This document shows, in pieces, positions 18,188 to 32,072 of a stretch of 64,000 nt of DNA. Location: NCBI RefSeq assembly GCF_006440735.1, contig NZ_VFUA01000003.1, positions 62,001 to 126,000 of the forward strand, given 5' to 3'. The notes under the pieces were generated by a model. It searched no databases. It had not been told where the DNA came from and worked only from the letters and a program-made list of their open reading frames with translations. Every line of letters starts with the position of its first letter. Positions within the stretch are counted from its first letter, which is position 1. Made by a program: the position numbers and the translations under genes. This stretch comes from Mesorhizobium sp. B2-7-1 (GTDB lineage: Bacteria > Pseudomonadota > Alphaproteobacteria > Rhizobiales > Rhizobiaceae).

Positions 18188-18988
18188 GTGACCCATGATC
18201 TCGACGACCGCATGCATTTCGCCATCGACCTGGCGCGGCGCGCCGGCGAGCTGGGCCTGAAGTATTTTCGCGACCTCGACAACCTGACCGTCGAGAGCAA
18301 GGGCCACCAGGACCTGGTTTCGGAGGGCGACCGCGAGGTCGAGCTGTTCATCCGCGCGGCGATCGCCGAGGCTTATCCGCAGGACGGCATCGTCGGCGAG
18401 GAACACGCGGCGGTGACGGGGAAGACTGATCATGTCTGGGTGATCGACCCGATCGACGGTACCGCCAATTTCGTGCGCGGCATTCCCGCCTGGTGCGTGG
18501 TGATCGCGTGCGCCACGAACGGCGAGACGGTGGTCGGGGTGATCCATGAACCCTCCACCGACGAGACGTTCTACGCCCGCCGCGGCGGCGGCGCCTTCGT
18601 CAACGGCAAGCCGATCAAGGCCAGCAATGCGGCATCGCTTACCGAGGGCTCGGTCGGAACCGGGCTCTCCAACCGCGCCTCGACCAAGAATGTCGTCGTG
18701 CTCCTCACCCTGATATTGGCCGAAGGCGGCGTCTTCTACCGCAATGCCTCGGGGGCGCTGATGCTTGCCTATGCGGCGTCCGGCCGGTTGCTCGGCTATG
18801 TCGAGGAGCACATGAACGCCTGGGACTGCCTGGCCGGCATGCTCCTGGTCGAGGAGGCCGGCGGCACGGTGCTGAAAGCGGACCCCAAGACCGTGATCGG
18901 CAAAGGCACCCGGGTGATCACCGGCGGCAAGAACATCTTCCCCAGGCTGCAGCTGCTTTGCGAGACCGCCTTTGGATTTACGCGCTGA
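18188..18988 (+). CDS. Inositol monophosphatase family protein
   Basis: A 266-residue magnesium-dependent phosphatase. The metal-site residues are all present: Glu71 (VGEEH), Asp87-Asp90 in the DPIDGTANF motif, and Asp212 in AWDCLAG. The substrate could be inositol phosphate, histidinol phosphate or another sugar phosphate. The start is a GTG at 18188 with weak upstream purines; the protein length argues for it. The 3' end overlaps the 3' end of the convergent LacI regulator gene by 11 bases. Its neighbour is a sugar ABC transporter, but on a separate promoter. Confidence 0.9.
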   Translation: MTHDLDDRMHFAIDLARRAGELGLKYFRDLDNLTVESKGHQDLVSEGDREVELFIRAAIAEAYPQDGIVGEEHAAVTGKTDHVWVIDPIDGTANFVRGIPAWCVVIACATNGETVVGVIHEPSTDETFYARRGGGAFVNGKPIKASNAASLTEGSVGTGLSNRASTKNVVVLLTLILAEGGVFYRNASGALMLAYAASGRLLGYVEEHMNAWDCLAGMLLVEEAGGTVLKADPKTVIGKGTRVITGGKNIFPRLQLLCETAFGFTR

Positions 18989-20045
18989 CGCTCTGCGGGA
19001 GCGCGCCCAGCGGCCGGCAGGAATTGCGGATCATCAGCCGGCCCTTCAGCACCAGCTTGCGCGGCGGCGCGTCGCGGTTGCCGGCCAGCCGGTCGAGCAG
19101 GAGGTTCGCCGCCTGCTCGCCGATCGCCTGCACCGGCTGCGCCACCGTGGTCAGCTGCGGGACGAACACGTCCGACCATGGAAAATCGTCGAAACAGGCG
19201 ACCGAAATATCCTCGGGGCAGCTGAGGCCGATGTCGCGGATCGCCTTCATGGTGCCGATCACCATGGGGTTGTTGGCTGAGAAGATCGCGCTCGGCCGGT
19301 CGTGCAGCGACAACAGCTGCATGGTCGCGTTGTAGCCGTCGATCTCGTGGAAATTGCCGGAGCGTATGAGTTCCTCCGCCATCGGCAGGCCGGCCGCCTG
19401 CAGCGCCTCGCGGTAGCCGATCATGCGGTCATGCATGGGGGATATATCGGAGGTGCCGGTGATGTAGCCGATGCGGCGGTGGCCAAGGTGGATCAGATAA
19501 GTGACGGCGTCGGACACGGCACGCTGGTTGTCCAGCACCACCGCATCGGTGTCGACGCCTTCGCAGAGACGGTCGAGCAGCACCACCGGCACATTGGCGT
19601 CCTCGACGATGCTTTTCAGAATGCCGCCGTCGCCGACGCGCGCCACGATCAGCCCGTCGACCATGCGGTCGAGCAGCAGGCGTATCTGCTCGTCCTGCGT
19701 GTTCAAATCCTCGTCGGTGCAGCAAAGCATGACGGCATAGCCGGCGCGGTCGAAGGCCTGCTGGATGACCGAGACGACATCGGTGAAGAACGGGTTGGTG
19801 ATGTGCGGCACGGTGAGGCCGATGGTGCGCGTGGTGCCCATCTTCAAGCTGCGGGCAATGGCATTGCGCTTGTAGCCGATGTCGCGGATCGCCTGCTCGA
19901 TGCGTTGCGTAAGCTCGGGACTGACGGTGGCGGTGCCGTTGAGCAATGCCGACACTGTGGCCACCGACACACGCGCCGCTTCCGCCACGTGCAGCATGGT
20001 CGGCGCCGTGGATTTCCGCTGTTTTTTCCGCCCTGATACCGTCAT
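18978..20045 (-). CDS. LacI family transcriptional regulator
   Basis: A 355-residue sugar-responsive repressor. The N-terminal helix-turn-helix (MLHVAEAARVSVATVSALLNG, residues 17-37) is followed by the hinge helix YKRNAIARSLK and a periplasmic-binding-protein-like effector domain (RTIGLTVPHITNPFFTDVV; VVLLDR; HLGHRRIGYITG; CFDDFPWSD). It is divergent from the sugar ABC transporter operon at 20216. Two copies of a TTCGAAACGTTTAG site lie in the gap, one next to its own start and one in the operon promoter. It most likely represses both until the transported sugar binds. Confidence 0.93.
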   Translation of the reverse strand: MTVSGRKKQRKSTAPTMLHVAEAARVSVATVSALLNGTATVSPELTQRIEQAIRDIGYKRNAIARSLKMGTTRTIGLTVPHITNPFFTDVVSVIQQAFDRAGYAVMLCCTDEDLNTQDEQIRLLLDRMVDGLIVARVGDGGILKSIVEDANVPVVLLDRLCEGVDTDAVVLDNQRAVSDAVTYLIHLGHRRIGYITGTSDISPMHDRMIGYREALQAAGLPMAEELIRSGNFHEIDGYNATMQLLSLHDRPSAIFSANNPMVIGTMKAIRDIGLSCPEDISVACFDDFPWSDVFVPQLTTVAQPVQAIGEQAANLLLDRLAGNRDAPPRKLVLKGRLMIRNSCRPLGALPQSVSA

Positions 20046-20047
20046 TT

Positions 20048-20061
20048 TCGAAACGTTTAGC
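20048..20061. promoter_or_regulatory. LacI-type operator 1
   Basis: The site ttcgaaacgtttag centres on the palindrome aaacgttt (20051-20058), typical of LacI-family operators. It lies immediately upstream of the regulator's ATG, suggesting autoregulation. It is identical to operator 2, 107 bases away. Confidence 0.75.
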
Positions 20062-20145
20062 CGCCCTTATTTGGCTAAACCTACGTAAACCCGGCGTTTT
20101 TCGCAAGAATTGAAATGCATCAATCCTCGGTGACCAGATATGCGC

Positions 20146-20173
20146 TTGACACGTTCGAAACGTTTAGATTAGC
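20146..20173 (+). promoter_or_regulatory. Promoter with LacI-type operator 2 for the sugar ABC operon
   Basis: A perfect -35 box ttgaca (20146-20151) is followed by the operator ttcgaaacgtttag (20154-20167, centre 20158-20165). A weak -10-like attagc (20168-20173) lies 16 bases after the -35. Repressor bound here would block RNA polymerase. The two operators are about ten helical turns apart, which would allow a loop. Confidence 0.7.
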
Positions 20174-20215
20174 GTTCGGGCAATCGAAGACGACGGAGGG
20201 AGGCCGTCCTTTGCC

Positions 20216-23118
<2,903 letters not shown>

Positions 23119-23136
23119 TCTGGAGGAAACAGGACC

Positions 23137-24105
23137 ATGAAACGACGTGATATGCTGAAGCTTGCCACTTTCGCGGCGGCACTTCTGACGACCACCGTTC
23201 TCTTTTCCAGCAACCATGCCTTTGCCCAGGACAAGAAGTGGAAGATCGGCTTCTCGCAGGTGACGACCATCGAACCCTGGCGTGCCCAGTTCAACAAGGA
23301 CATCATCGCCGAAGCCGCCAAGCATCCCGAGGTCGAGCTGATCATCACCGACGGCGAGGACAAGACCGAGAAGCAGGTCGCCGATGTCGAGAACCTGATC
23401 CGCCAGGAGGTCGACGCGCTGCTGGTGTCGCCGAAGGAATCGGCAGGTCTCACCGGCGTGGTGCAGCAGGCGATCGACGCCAAGATCCCGGTCTTCGTGC
23501 TCGACCGCAATGTCGACACCAAGGACTACACGCAGTTCGTCGGCGGCGACAACGCGCTGATCGGCCGGGCGGCGGGCGAATATGCCGTCGAGCTTCTCGG
23601 CGGCAAGGGCAAGGCGGCCGGCAACGTCGTCGAGATCTGGGGCGGCATGGGCACGCAGCCCGCGCATGACCGCCATGACGGCTTCCACGAGTTCACCGAC
23701 AAGGAGCCGGGCATCAAGTACCTGCTCGACCAGCAGTCGGGCGACTGGAAGCAGGACCAGGCATACAACATCATGGCCAACGCGCTGAAGACCAATGAAA
23801 AGATCGACCTCGTCTACGGCCACAACGATCCGATGGCCTATGGCGCCTATCTCGCGGCCAAGGATGTCGGGCGCGAAAAGGACATCAAGTTCATCGGCAT
23901 CGACGGCCTGCCCAACGAAGGCGTGCAGATGGTGAACAAGGGCGAGCTGACGGCGACCTTCACCTACGTCACGCCGGGTGCGGAAGGCCTGCGCCAGGCG
24001 ATCAAGTTCCTGAATGGCGAGAAGGTCGAAAAGACCATCACGCTGCCGACGGAAAAGGTCACCAAGGACAACGCCGCCAAGATCCTCAAGGACAACGGGC
24101 TCTAG
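23137..24105 (+). CDS. Sugar ABC transporter substrate-binding protein
   Basis: A 322-residue periplasmic binding protein of the ribose/galactose type. It has a Sec signal peptide (residues 1-30, cleavage after NHAFA), then KWKIGFSQVTTIEPWR, DALLVSPKESAGLTGVV, VFVLDRNVD, VYGHNDPMAYGAYLAAK and FIGIDGLPNEGVQMV blocks. ATG 23137 follows GGAGGAAACAGG. As the last gene of the LacI-controlled operon it supplies the sugar specificity, but I cannot name the sugar. A strong terminator hairpin follows at 24175. Confidence 0.94.
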   Translation: MKRRDMLKLATFAAALLTTTVLFSSNHAFAQDKKWKIGFSQVTTIEPWRAQFNKDIIAEAAKHPEVELIITDGEDKTEKQVADVENLIRQEVDALLVSPKESAGLTGVVQQAIDAKIPVFVLDRNVDTKDYTQFVGGDNALIGRAAGEYAVELLGGKGKAAGNVVEIWGGMGTQPAHDRHDGFHEFTDKEPGIKYLLDQQSGDWKQDQAYNIMANALKTNEKIDLVYGHNDPMAYGAYLAAKDVGREKDIKFIGIDGLPNEGVQMVNKGELTATFTYVTPGAEGLRQAIKFLNGEKVEKTITLPTEKVTKDNAAKILKDNGL

Positions 24106-24117
24106 GTTTTGTTTGAC

Positions 24118-24161
24118 GCAATTCCGAACGGAAAACCGCTACGCACTTTTCCTGGAATTGC
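24118..24161. repeat. Family A palindromic repeat
   Basis: Runs from gcaattccga to cctggaattgc and is identical to the copy at 11415-11458. It lies 12 bases after the binding-protein stop codon. Confidence 0.85.
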
Positions 24162-24174
24162 TTGAAGCCCAGCC

Positions 24175-24206
24175 CCCTGCCGGGCCACGCGCCCGGCAGG
24201 GCTTTT
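24175..24206 (+). terminator. Intrinsic terminator of the sugar ABC operon
   Basis: A 10- to 11-bp GC-rich stem (ccctgccggg at 24175-24184 with cccggcaggg at 24192-24201) with a 5- to 7-base loop is followed by ctttt. It lies 70 bases after the binding-protein stop. Confidence 0.85.
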
Positions 24207-24477
24207 GCCAGAGCGCCGAACGCTCTTGAAATCCCGCCGCCAGGCGCCGAAACCGCGACGACGGCACGGATTTCCAGCTCTTTCGCGACCGAAAGTCACG
24301 CCCGCCGGGGTAAGCCTTGCCTTTCCCGGAAGGCATAGCCGTGCGCCGTCAACGGCGCCCGTTCCAAAAAAGCAATCCGGAACAATGCGATAGCGCGATC
24401 TCGCGCCGGTCGTGCCGCGAAGCGCGGCGGGCCGCTTCGCGCCCCGTGCCGAGACAATGGACAGCTTGCGCAGAATG

Positions 24478-24506
24478 CTTGCGCCTTGGGTCGCCTGTTC
24501 TTATAT
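24478..24506 (+). promoter_or_regulatory. Possible RpoH (heat-shock) promoter of dnaK
   Basis: cttgcg (24478-24483) and cttatat (24500-24506) resemble the -35 CTTG and -10 boxes of alphaproteobacterial heat-shock promoters, with about 18 bases between CTTG and the -10 element. The transcript would begin about 110 bases before the dnaK ATG. The match is partial and no other promoter was compared. Confidence 0.4.
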
Positions 24507-24627
24507 ACGCGCCAGCCGTCCGGCCCCGGAAAACGGGGACCGTGACGGGATTTCTTGTGAACAGGGGCTTTCGTCGGAACGCCTTTTGAAGGGTCCTGAG
24601 AGCCTGCTTAGAGGAGAGACTAGAACA

Positions 24628-26544
<1,917 letters not shown>

Positions 26545-26569
26545 GCCGGCTGACGGCGAAATAAGTGCA

Positions 26570-26598
26570 AAAGCCCGGCGAAAGGCCGGGCTTTTTTG
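26570..26598 (+). terminator. Intrinsic terminator after dnaK
   Basis: A 9-bp stem (aagcccggc at 26571-26579 with gccgggctt at 26585-26593) with a five-base loop is followed by a run of T (26592-26597). Together with 170 further bases before dnaJ it suggests that much dnaK mRNA ends here and that dnaJ has its own promoter or receives readthrough. Confidence 0.88.
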
Positions 26599-26767
26599 CA
26601 ACCCTGCCTGAAAAAGTGCGGGCCTGCCTGAAAATGTGAAGGAAAAACCTGGAGCGGGCCCGGCTTGGCACTAGCATCCGGGAAACATCGCTCCTAAATC
26701 CAAGACCATGCCGGCAAACGTCGCCAACAATGCTTGAAGACATTGAGCATCCGGACAGCGGGAAAAA

Positions 26768-27898
26768 ATGAAAGCTGATTTCTACGAAACGCTGGGCGTG
26801 CAAAAAGGCGCCGACGACAAGGAACTCAAGAGCGCTTTCCGTAAGCTCGCCATGCAGTTCCATCCCGACCGCAACCCCGGCGACGGTGCCTGCGAGCACA
26901 AGTTCAAGGAAATCAACGAAGCCTACGAGACGCTGAAGGACCCGCAGAAGCGCGCCGCCTATGACCGCTTCGGCCATGCCGCCTTCGAGCAGGGCGGCAT
27001 GAACGGCGCAGCGCATGGTTTCGGCGCCGGCGGCTTCGCCGACATCTTCGAGGATATTTTCGGCGACATGATGGGCGGCCGGCAGCGCCGTTCCTCCGGC
27101 GGCCGCGAACGCGGCGCCGACCTGCGCTACAACATGGAAATCACGCTGGAAGAAGCCTTTGCCGGCAAGACCGCGCAGATCCGCGTGCCGGCTTCGATCT
27201 CGTGCTCGGAATGCTCGGGCAGCGGCGCCAAGCCCGGCACGCAGCCGGTGACCTGCGCCATGTGCCACGGCCACGGCAAGGTGCGCGCCACGCAAGGCTT
27301 CTTCTCGATCGAACGCACCTGCCCGCAATGCCAGGGCCGCGGCCAGACGATCAAGGACCCCTGCCCGAAATGCGCTGGACAGGGCCGCGTCACCGAGGAG
27401 CGCTCGCTGTCGGTCAACATCCCGGCCGGCATCGAGGACGGCACCCGTATCCGGCTGGCCAATGAGGGCGAGGCCGGCCTGCGCGGCGGACCCTCGGGCG
27501 ACCTCTACATCTTCCTGGCAGTGAAGCCGCACGAATTCTTCCAGCGCGACGGCGCCGATCTCTATTGCAAAGTGCCGATCTCGATGACGACGGCCGCCCT
27601 TGGCGGCTCCTTCGAGGTCACCACGCTCGATGGCACCCAGACCAAGGTCAAGGTGACGGAGGGCACCCAGAACGGCCGCCAGTTCCGCTTGAAGGGCAAG
27701 GGCATGCCGGTGCTGCGCCAGCCCAATGTCGGCGACCTCTACATCCAGACGGCGGTCGAGACGCCGCAGAACCTGACGCGCCGCCAGCGTGAATTGCTGG
27801 AGGAGTTCGAGCAGCTCTCGTCCAAGGACAACTCGCCCCAGTCGAGCGGGTTTTTCGCGCGCATGAAAGACTTCTTCGAGTCGTTCGGCGAAAGCTGA
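26768..27898 (+). CDS. dnaJ: Molecular chaperone DnaJ (Hsp40)
   Basis: A 376-residue class A J-protein that delivers substrates to DnaK and stimulates its ATPase. It has the J domain with HPD at residues 32-34, a Gly/Phe-rich linker ([22 protein letters not shown]), and all four zinc-binding repeats (Cys146/149, Cys163/166, Cys185/188, Cys199/202). The C-terminal substrate-binding domains follow ([24 protein letters not shown]). ATG 26768 follows GGGAAAAA. One small difference is [17 protein letters not shown], where many homologues have an acidic or Ala-rich stretch. Confidence 0.99.
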   Translation: MKADFYETLGVQKGADDKELKSAFRKLAMQFHPDRNPGDGACEHKFKEINEAYETLKDPQKRAAYDRFGHAAFEQGGMNGAAHGFGAGGFADIFEDIFGDMMGGRQRRSSGGRERGADLRYNMEITLEEAFAGKTAQIRVPASISCSECSGSGAKPGTQPVTCAMCHGHGKVRATQGFFSIERTCPQCQGRGQTIKDPCPKCAGQGRVTEERSLSVNIPAGIEDGTRIRLANEGEAGLRGGPSGDLYIFLAVKPHEFFQRDGADLYCKVPISMTTAALGGSFEVTTLDGTQTKVKVTEGTQNGRQFRLKGKGMPVLRQPNVGDLYIQTAVETPQNLTRRQRELLEEFEQLSSKDNSPQSSGFFARMKDFFESFGES

Positions 27899-27921
27899 TC
27901 ACAGGATTGTCGGCATCGCTA

Positions 27922-27970
27922 GAGCATGATCCCAAAAAGTGGTTGCCGGTTTTCGGAAAAGATCATGCTC
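27922..27970. repeat. Family B palindromic repeat
   Basis: Outer arms gagcatgatc and gatcatgctc are exact complements around a core related to ccggttttcgg. It lies 24 bases after the dnaJ stop and could form a strong hairpin in the mRNA. Confidence 0.85.
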
Positions 27971-28087
27971 CAACAAAGAGCAGCCGCTTCCCAAGCGTCA
28001 TCAACACCTTATGCCAGATGACGCCTTGCCTTGTCCCACCCAACTGCTAAGTAGCGGATCGGGGGCTGAGCATTGAGGAGAGCTCGC

Positions 28088-28693
28088 ATGGCACGTAGTC
28101 CCGGGTTGCGCAAAGCGCTGGCCGAAAAATTCGACGACGAGCTCAAGTTCTTCAAAGGCTGGATCGACAAGCCGAAAACGGTCGGCTCGATCGTTCCCAC
28201 CAGTTCCATCACCGCCCGCAAGATGGCCTCGATCGTCAATCCGAGATCGGGCCTGCCGGTATTGGAAGTCGGGCCCGGCACCGGCGTCATCACCCGCGCC
28301 ATCCTCGCCCAGGGCGTGAAGCCCGAGAATCTCTACGCGGTCGAATATTCGACCGACTTCGTGCGCCATCTGCGCCGGCTCTATCCCGGCGTCAACGTGA
28401 TCGAGGGCGACGCCTTCAATCTCAACGCCACGCTCGGCGACAAGCGCGACATGGTGTTCGATTCGGTCGTTTCCGGCGTGCCGCTGCTCAATTTCCCGGT
28501 CGCCCAGCGCATCGCCTATATCGAAAGCCTGCTCGACCGCATCCCGCATGGCCGGCCGATCGTGCAGCTGACCTATGGCCCGCTGTCGCCGATCCCGCCC
28601 GGCCGCGGCAATTACACGGTCAAGCATTTCGATTTCATCATCCGCAACATCCCGCCGACGCAGCTGTGGATTTATCGCCGGCCGGCGCATTAG
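28088..28693 (+). CDS. pmtA: Phosphatidylethanolamine N-methyltransferase PmtA (rhizobial type)
   Basis: Makes phosphatidylcholine by three S-adenosylmethionine-dependent methylations of phosphatidylethanolamine at the membrane. The 201-residue length and the sequence match the Sinorhizobium-type enzyme: FFKGWIDKPKTVGSIVPTSS, the SAM-binding motif LEVGPGTGVIT (59-69), and a C-terminal LTYGPLSPIPPGRGNYTVKH-like block. ATG 28088 follows GAGGAGAGCTCGC. It is a single-gene unit. Phosphatidylcholine is important for host interaction in rhizobia, which fits the suggested organism. Confidence 0.9.
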   Translation: MARSPGLRKALAEKFDDELKFFKGWIDKPKTVGSIVPTSSITARKMASIVNPRSGLPVLEVGPGTGVITRAILAQGVKPENLYAVEYSTDFVRHLRRLYPGVNVIEGDAFNLNATLGDKRDMVFDSVVSGVPLLNFPVAQRIAYIESLLDRIPHGRPIVQLTYGPLSPIPPGRGNYTVKHFDFIIRNIPPTQLWIYRRPAH

Positions 28694-28749
28694 GTTCTAA
28701 CTGCGAAAGTATTCGACCCTAGTCGGTGGTAGCAGCCGTCCTTGGTGAT

Positions 28750-28835
28750 TAGCCTAAACGCCCATCCGTTTGTCATCCACGGGCGGAGCAAGGAGCGTAG
28801 CGACGCGCGCAGACCCGAGGATGACGAAGTTCGCA
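28750..28835. repeat. Family C repeat, single arm
   Basis: The arm (attagcctaaacgcccatc, then gtcatccacgggcggagcaa, then ggatgacgaag) matches the left arms at 32234 and 53668. Here only one arm is visible. It lies upstream of the FMN reductase gene. Confidence 0.7.
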
Positions 28836-28925
28836 GGCCGCGACCGATCCCTCGAACGTTTTCTGCCACCCGCTCGTTGATTTGAATGCTCCTTGGCTGT
28901 ACCTGTCCCCGAACAAGGGTGGCCA

Positions 28926-29522
28926 ATGGCAGTGATCCCACGAATCCTCGTCTTCGCCGGCTCGGTCCGGACCGGCGCCTATAGCGGCCGGACCGCCGAT
29001 GTGGCGCAGAAGGAACTGGCCATGCAGGGCGCGGAGGTGACGCGCATCTCGCTCGGCGATTATCCGCTGCCGATCATAGACGAGGACCTGGAAAAGGAAA
29101 AAGGCATTCCCGAAAACGCCATCAAGCTCGGCCGCCAAATCGCGGCGCATGACGGGCTGCTGATCGCGACCCCCGAATATAACGGCTCGATCCCGCCGCT
29201 GCTCAAGAACGCGATCGACTGGGTGAGCCGGATACGGCGCGACGGCAGCCGCGCGTTCAGGCCGCTTGCCGGCAAGCCGGTGGGGCTCTGCTCGTCCTCG
29301 GAGGGCAAGTTCGCCGGCATACGCTGCATCAACCATCTGCGCGCGGTGCTGGTGCGCTGCCAGATGGAGGTGATCACGCCGGAATGCTCGGTTTCCGAGG
29401 CCGGCGAAGCCTTCGCCGAGGACGGACAATTCAGGGACACCAGACTACACCAATCGATGGAGCGCCTATGCCGTACACTGATCGAAACCTCGCGCATGCT
29501 GTCGACCCGGATCGAGGCATGA
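28926..29522 (+). CDS. NADPH-dependent FMN reductase family protein
   Basis: A 198-residue flavodoxin-like quinone or azo-compound reductase. The flavin phosphate loop [13 protein letters not shown] is near the N-terminus and the family block [21 protein letters not shown] is in the middle. ATG 28926 is the natural start; an upstream GTG at 28893 has little support. The pyrF gene begins just after it: an ATG overlaps its stop (29519-29522), and the more likely pyrF start is 24 bases later. The two are probably co-transcribed. Confidence 0.9.
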   Translation: MAVIPRILVFAGSVRTGAYSGRTADVAQKELAMQGAEVTRISLGDYPLPIIDEDLEKEKGIPENAIKLGRQIAAHDGLLIATPEYNGSIPPLLKNAIDWVSRIRRDGSRAFRPLAGKPVGLCSSSEGKFAGIRCINHLRAVLVRCQMEVITPECSVSEAGEAFAEDGQFRDTRLHQSMERLCRTLIETSRMLSTRIEA

Positions 29523-29545
29523 TCCATTTCGCGGGGGCCGACACG

Positions 29546-30229
29546 ATGCGGGACAGGCTGATCGTCGGGCTGGACCTGCCGACGCTGAAGGAGGCCGAGA
29601 GAGCGGTGCGCGAGCTCGAGGGTGCGGTTTCCTTCTATAAGATCGGCTATCAGCTCGCCTTCGCCGGCGGACTGGACTTCGCGCGCGAGCTCGCCAGCGG
29701 CGGCACGAAAGTGTTCCTCGACATGAAGCTGCTCGACATCGACAACACGGTGGCCAAGGGCGTCGAGAACATCGTCAAGATGGGCATGACGATGCTGACG
29801 CTGCATGCCTACCCCAGGGCCATGAAAGCGGCGGTCGAGGCAGCCAAGGGCAGCGATCTGTGCCTGCTCGGGGTGACGGTGCTGACCTCGATGGACGAGC
29901 AGGATGTGATCGACGCCGGCTATGAATACGACCCGCACACGCTGGTGCTCAGGCGCTCCGAACAGGCACTGCATGCCGGCATGGGCGGCATCGTCTGCTC
30001 GGCGGAAGAGGCCGAGGCGGTGCGCCGGATCGTCGGCCCCGACCTGGCGGTGGTGACGCCGGGCATCCGGCCGTCCGGCAGCGACCATGGCGACCAGAAA
30101 CGCGTGGTGACGCCGGCGCAGGCGATCCGCAACGGCTCCAGCCATCTCGTCGTCGGCCGGCCAATCGTCGCCGCGCCCGACCGGCGTGCGGCAGCCGAGG
30201 CGATACTCGCCGAAATGCAATCCGCCTGA
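29546..30229 (+). CDS. pyrF: Orotidine 5'-phosphate decarboxylase
   Basis: Catalyses the last step of UMP synthesis. The 227-residue TIM-barrel protein has [14 protein letters not shown], the catalytic [15 protein letters not shown] block (Lys-Asp-x-Lys-Asp network), [21 protein letters not shown] and a final [14 protein letters not shown] 29546 is preceded by GGGGGCC at good spacing and matches the family N-terminus. An in-frame ATG at 29519, overlapping the preceding stop as ATGA, would add nine residues. Confidence 0.97.
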   Translation: MRDRLIVGLDLPTLKEAERAVRELEGAVSFYKIGYQLAFAGGLDFARELASGGTKVFLDMKLLDIDNTVAKGVENIVKMGMTMLTLHAYPRAMKAAVEAAKGSDLCLLGVTVLTSMDEQDVIDAGYEYDPHTLVLRRSEQALHAGMGGIVCSAEEAEAVRRIVGPDLAVVTPGIRPSGSDHGDQKRVVTPAQAIRNGSSHLVVGRPIVAAPDRRAAAEAILAEMQSA

Positions 30230-30284
30230 GGACGAGTTCCGAAACTCTACTCCGGCGGTCATCCGGCGGCGTTTTCTGCGCTTC

Positions 30285-30480
30285 TACAGCGCCGCGCGTC
30301 CTTAGGACGCGCAAAGGACGCTGTAGCTTTTTTGATTTGCGTATGATCCTTTCCGAAAATCGATTTCAATTTTCGGGGTCATACGCTGCTCACGTACTTT
30401 AAGTATGCTCCGCTCCGGTTCTCGAAAACGCCACCAGCTGCCTCACCGGAGCGACTTTCCGACCTGGTCCTCGCTAGGCG
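30285..30480. repeat. Repeat cluster: family B two-module element plus family F arm
   Basis: A palindrome (30285-30327) with tacagcg...cgctgta outer arms and gcgcgtcc/ggacgcgc inner arms is followed by a B-type module (30339-30386, arms gcgtatgatcc and ggtcatacgc). An F-type arm (about 30388-30433, including ctccgctccggttctcg) follows; the same arm occurs in reverse orientation at 48474-48517. Together these fill most of the 272-base gap between pyrF and the DUF1330 gene. Confidence 0.75.
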
Positions 30481-30501
30481 ACGCAAACAGGAGAAAAAGG
30501 A

Positions 30502-30789
30502 ATGCCGAAGGGATATTGGATCGCCCGTGTCGATGTGCGCGACGCCGAGGGCTACAAGGACTATGTCGCCGCCGCCAAGCTCGCCTTCGACCGTTTCGGC
30601 GCGAAGTTCCTGGCGCGTGGCGGCGAGCATGAAAAGGCCGAAGGGCCGGGCCGCGCCCGCAACGTGATCATCGAGTTCGAATCGCTTGCGGCGGCGCATG
30701 ACTGCTACCACTCGCCGGAATACCAGCGCGCCGTCGCCATCCGCCAGAAAGTCGCCGATGGCGAGATCGTGCTGGTCGAAGGCATCTAA
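30502..30789 (+). CDS. DUF1330 domain-containing protein
   Basis: A 95-residue ferredoxin-like (dimeric alpha-beta barrel) protein of the DUF1330 family, with KGYWIARVDVRDAEGYKDY at the N-terminus, FGAKFLARGG and a VIIEFESLAAAHDCYHSPEYQ block. No catalytic activity is established for the family. ATG 30502 follows AGGAGAAAAAGGA. It converges with the LtrA gene 14 bases downstream. Confidence 0.9.
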   Translation: MPKGYWIARVDVRDAEGYKDYVAAAKLAFDRFGAKFLARGGEHEKAEGPGRARNVIIEFESLAAAHDCYHSPEYQRAVAIRQKVADGEIVLVEGI

Positions 30790-30803
30790 CCAGCCTGAAA
30801 TCC

Positions 30804-32072
30804 TCAGTGCAGCGTGTGCCGCTCGTCGATGGCGAGCGATTCCGCCTGGTGGCGGTGACCGTGGATTTCATAACCGACGACGGTGACCGCCGGCGCCAGC
30901 GTCAGGATGATCAGGCAGACCGCCATGTCGACGCCGGCAATGGCGGCGATAACGGCAAGCGCTGCGACCGCCGCCGTGGCCAGCAGCAGCCAGATGTGGA
31001 ACGGGTCGAAGCGCTGCACGAGATAATAGTAGAGCGCGTAGATCCCGCCGAGGAAAATGGCGAGCGGGATCGCGGCCGAGAGCAAAACCGCAAGCGGCCC
31101 GATATGGGCCTTGTGCTCGATGAAATAGGCTGCGACATGCAGGCCCGCGCCGGTGGCGACGATCGCGGCCACGATCAGCATCTGGCCATAGCCCCAGACG
31201 AATGAGCGCTCGCGGTGCGCGTGCAGGACCGGTCCCGAAGGCAGCATGTAGTAGCACCACCACATGCCGAAGGTGAGGCCGGTGCCGGCGACGCCGACAA
31301 GAGCTGCATCGAGGTTCCAGCCCTGCTCCTCGACCACGGCCGACAGCGAGGCCAGCGTGCCGACAACGCCTTCGCCCAGAGCGATGATGGCGAACAGGCT
31401 GTAGCGTTCGGCCATGTGATGCGCGTGCCAGGGCGTGCCGCCATCCCTGCGTTCGGCGATCACCGGCCCGGAGAGCTCGATCAGCAGCAGAATCGCGCCG
31501 AAGACCAGGCTGGTCACCACCGAGAAATCGACCAGGATCTGCACCACCCAGCCGATCTGCGCGATGGCGATGGCTGTGACATAGGTGAGGCAGATACCGC
31601 GCCGCGCGGGATCCTGCCTGGCCGCGCGCAGCCACTGGACGATCATGGCGACGCGCATGATGACGTAGCCCAGCACCATGATGGAATTGTCGAGATGCTC
31701 GCCATGCTCGATCGAGGCGAACATGCGCGGCAGGCCGATGGCCAGCACCAGCACGCCGATCATCTGCACCATGGTGATGAGACGGAAGACCCAGTCGTCG
31801 GTGTCATAGGCCGAGGAGAACCAGGAGAAATTGATCCAGGCCCAGCAGATGGCGAAGCCGGCGAAGCCGAAGCCGAGCAGGCCGACCGCATAATGGCCCT
31901 CGGCCAGGGCATGCGCCAGCTGCGACGAGGCAAGGCCGAAAGCGGTGACGAAAGTCAGGTCGAAGAGCAGCTCGAGCGGCGTGGCGACGCGATGCTCCTC
32001 GTGCGGGTCGCGGCCGCTCATGCGCTTCAAATGATGGTGGAGACTTTGAACGCTGACAGGCGTCGTGTTCAT
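30804..32072 (-). CDS. Low temperature requirement protein A (LtrA) family membrane protein
   Basis: A 422-residue protein with about eleven transmembrane helices. The N-terminal EEHRVATPLELLFDLTFVTAFG and WAWINFSWFSSAYDTDDW blocks and the later ERYSLFAIIALGEGVVG motif are typical of LtrA. The family was named from a Listeria cold-sensitive mutant, and the biochemical role is unknown. It appears to be a single-gene unit with its promoter in the repeat-filled region 32073-32587. Confidence 0.92.
   Translation of the reverse strand: MNTTPVSVQSLHHHLKRMSGRDPHEEHRVATPLELLFDLTFVTAFGLASSQLAHALAEGHYAVGLLGFGFAGFAICWAWINFSWFSSAYDTDDWVFRLITMVQMIGVLVLAIGLPRMFASIEHGEHLDNSIMVLGYVIMRVAMIVQWLRAARQDPARRGICLTYVTAIAIAQIGWVVQILVDFSVVTSLVFGAILLLIELSGPVIAERRDGGTPWHAHHMAERYSLFAIIALGEGVVGTLASLSAVVEEQGWNLDAALVGVAGTGLTFGMWWCYYMLPSGPVLHAHRERSFVWGYGQMLIVAAIVATGAGLHVAAYFIEHKAHIGPLAVLLSAAIPLAIFLGGIYALYYYLVQRFDPFHIWLLLATAAVAALAVIAAIAGVDMAVCLIILTLAPAVTVVGYEIHGHRHQAESLAIDERHTLH

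Larger units (their letters stand above)
24106..24627. other. Long intergenic region before dnaK
   Basis: These 522 bases hold, in order, a family A palindromic repeat (24118-24161), a terminator hairpin (24175-24206), a small hairpin with arms gagcg/cgctc (24211-24225), and about 250 bases in which I see no gene. A possible heat-shock promoter (24478-24506) and the dnaK leader follow. Short frames here lack ribosome-binding sites and recognisable domains. Confidence 0.7.
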
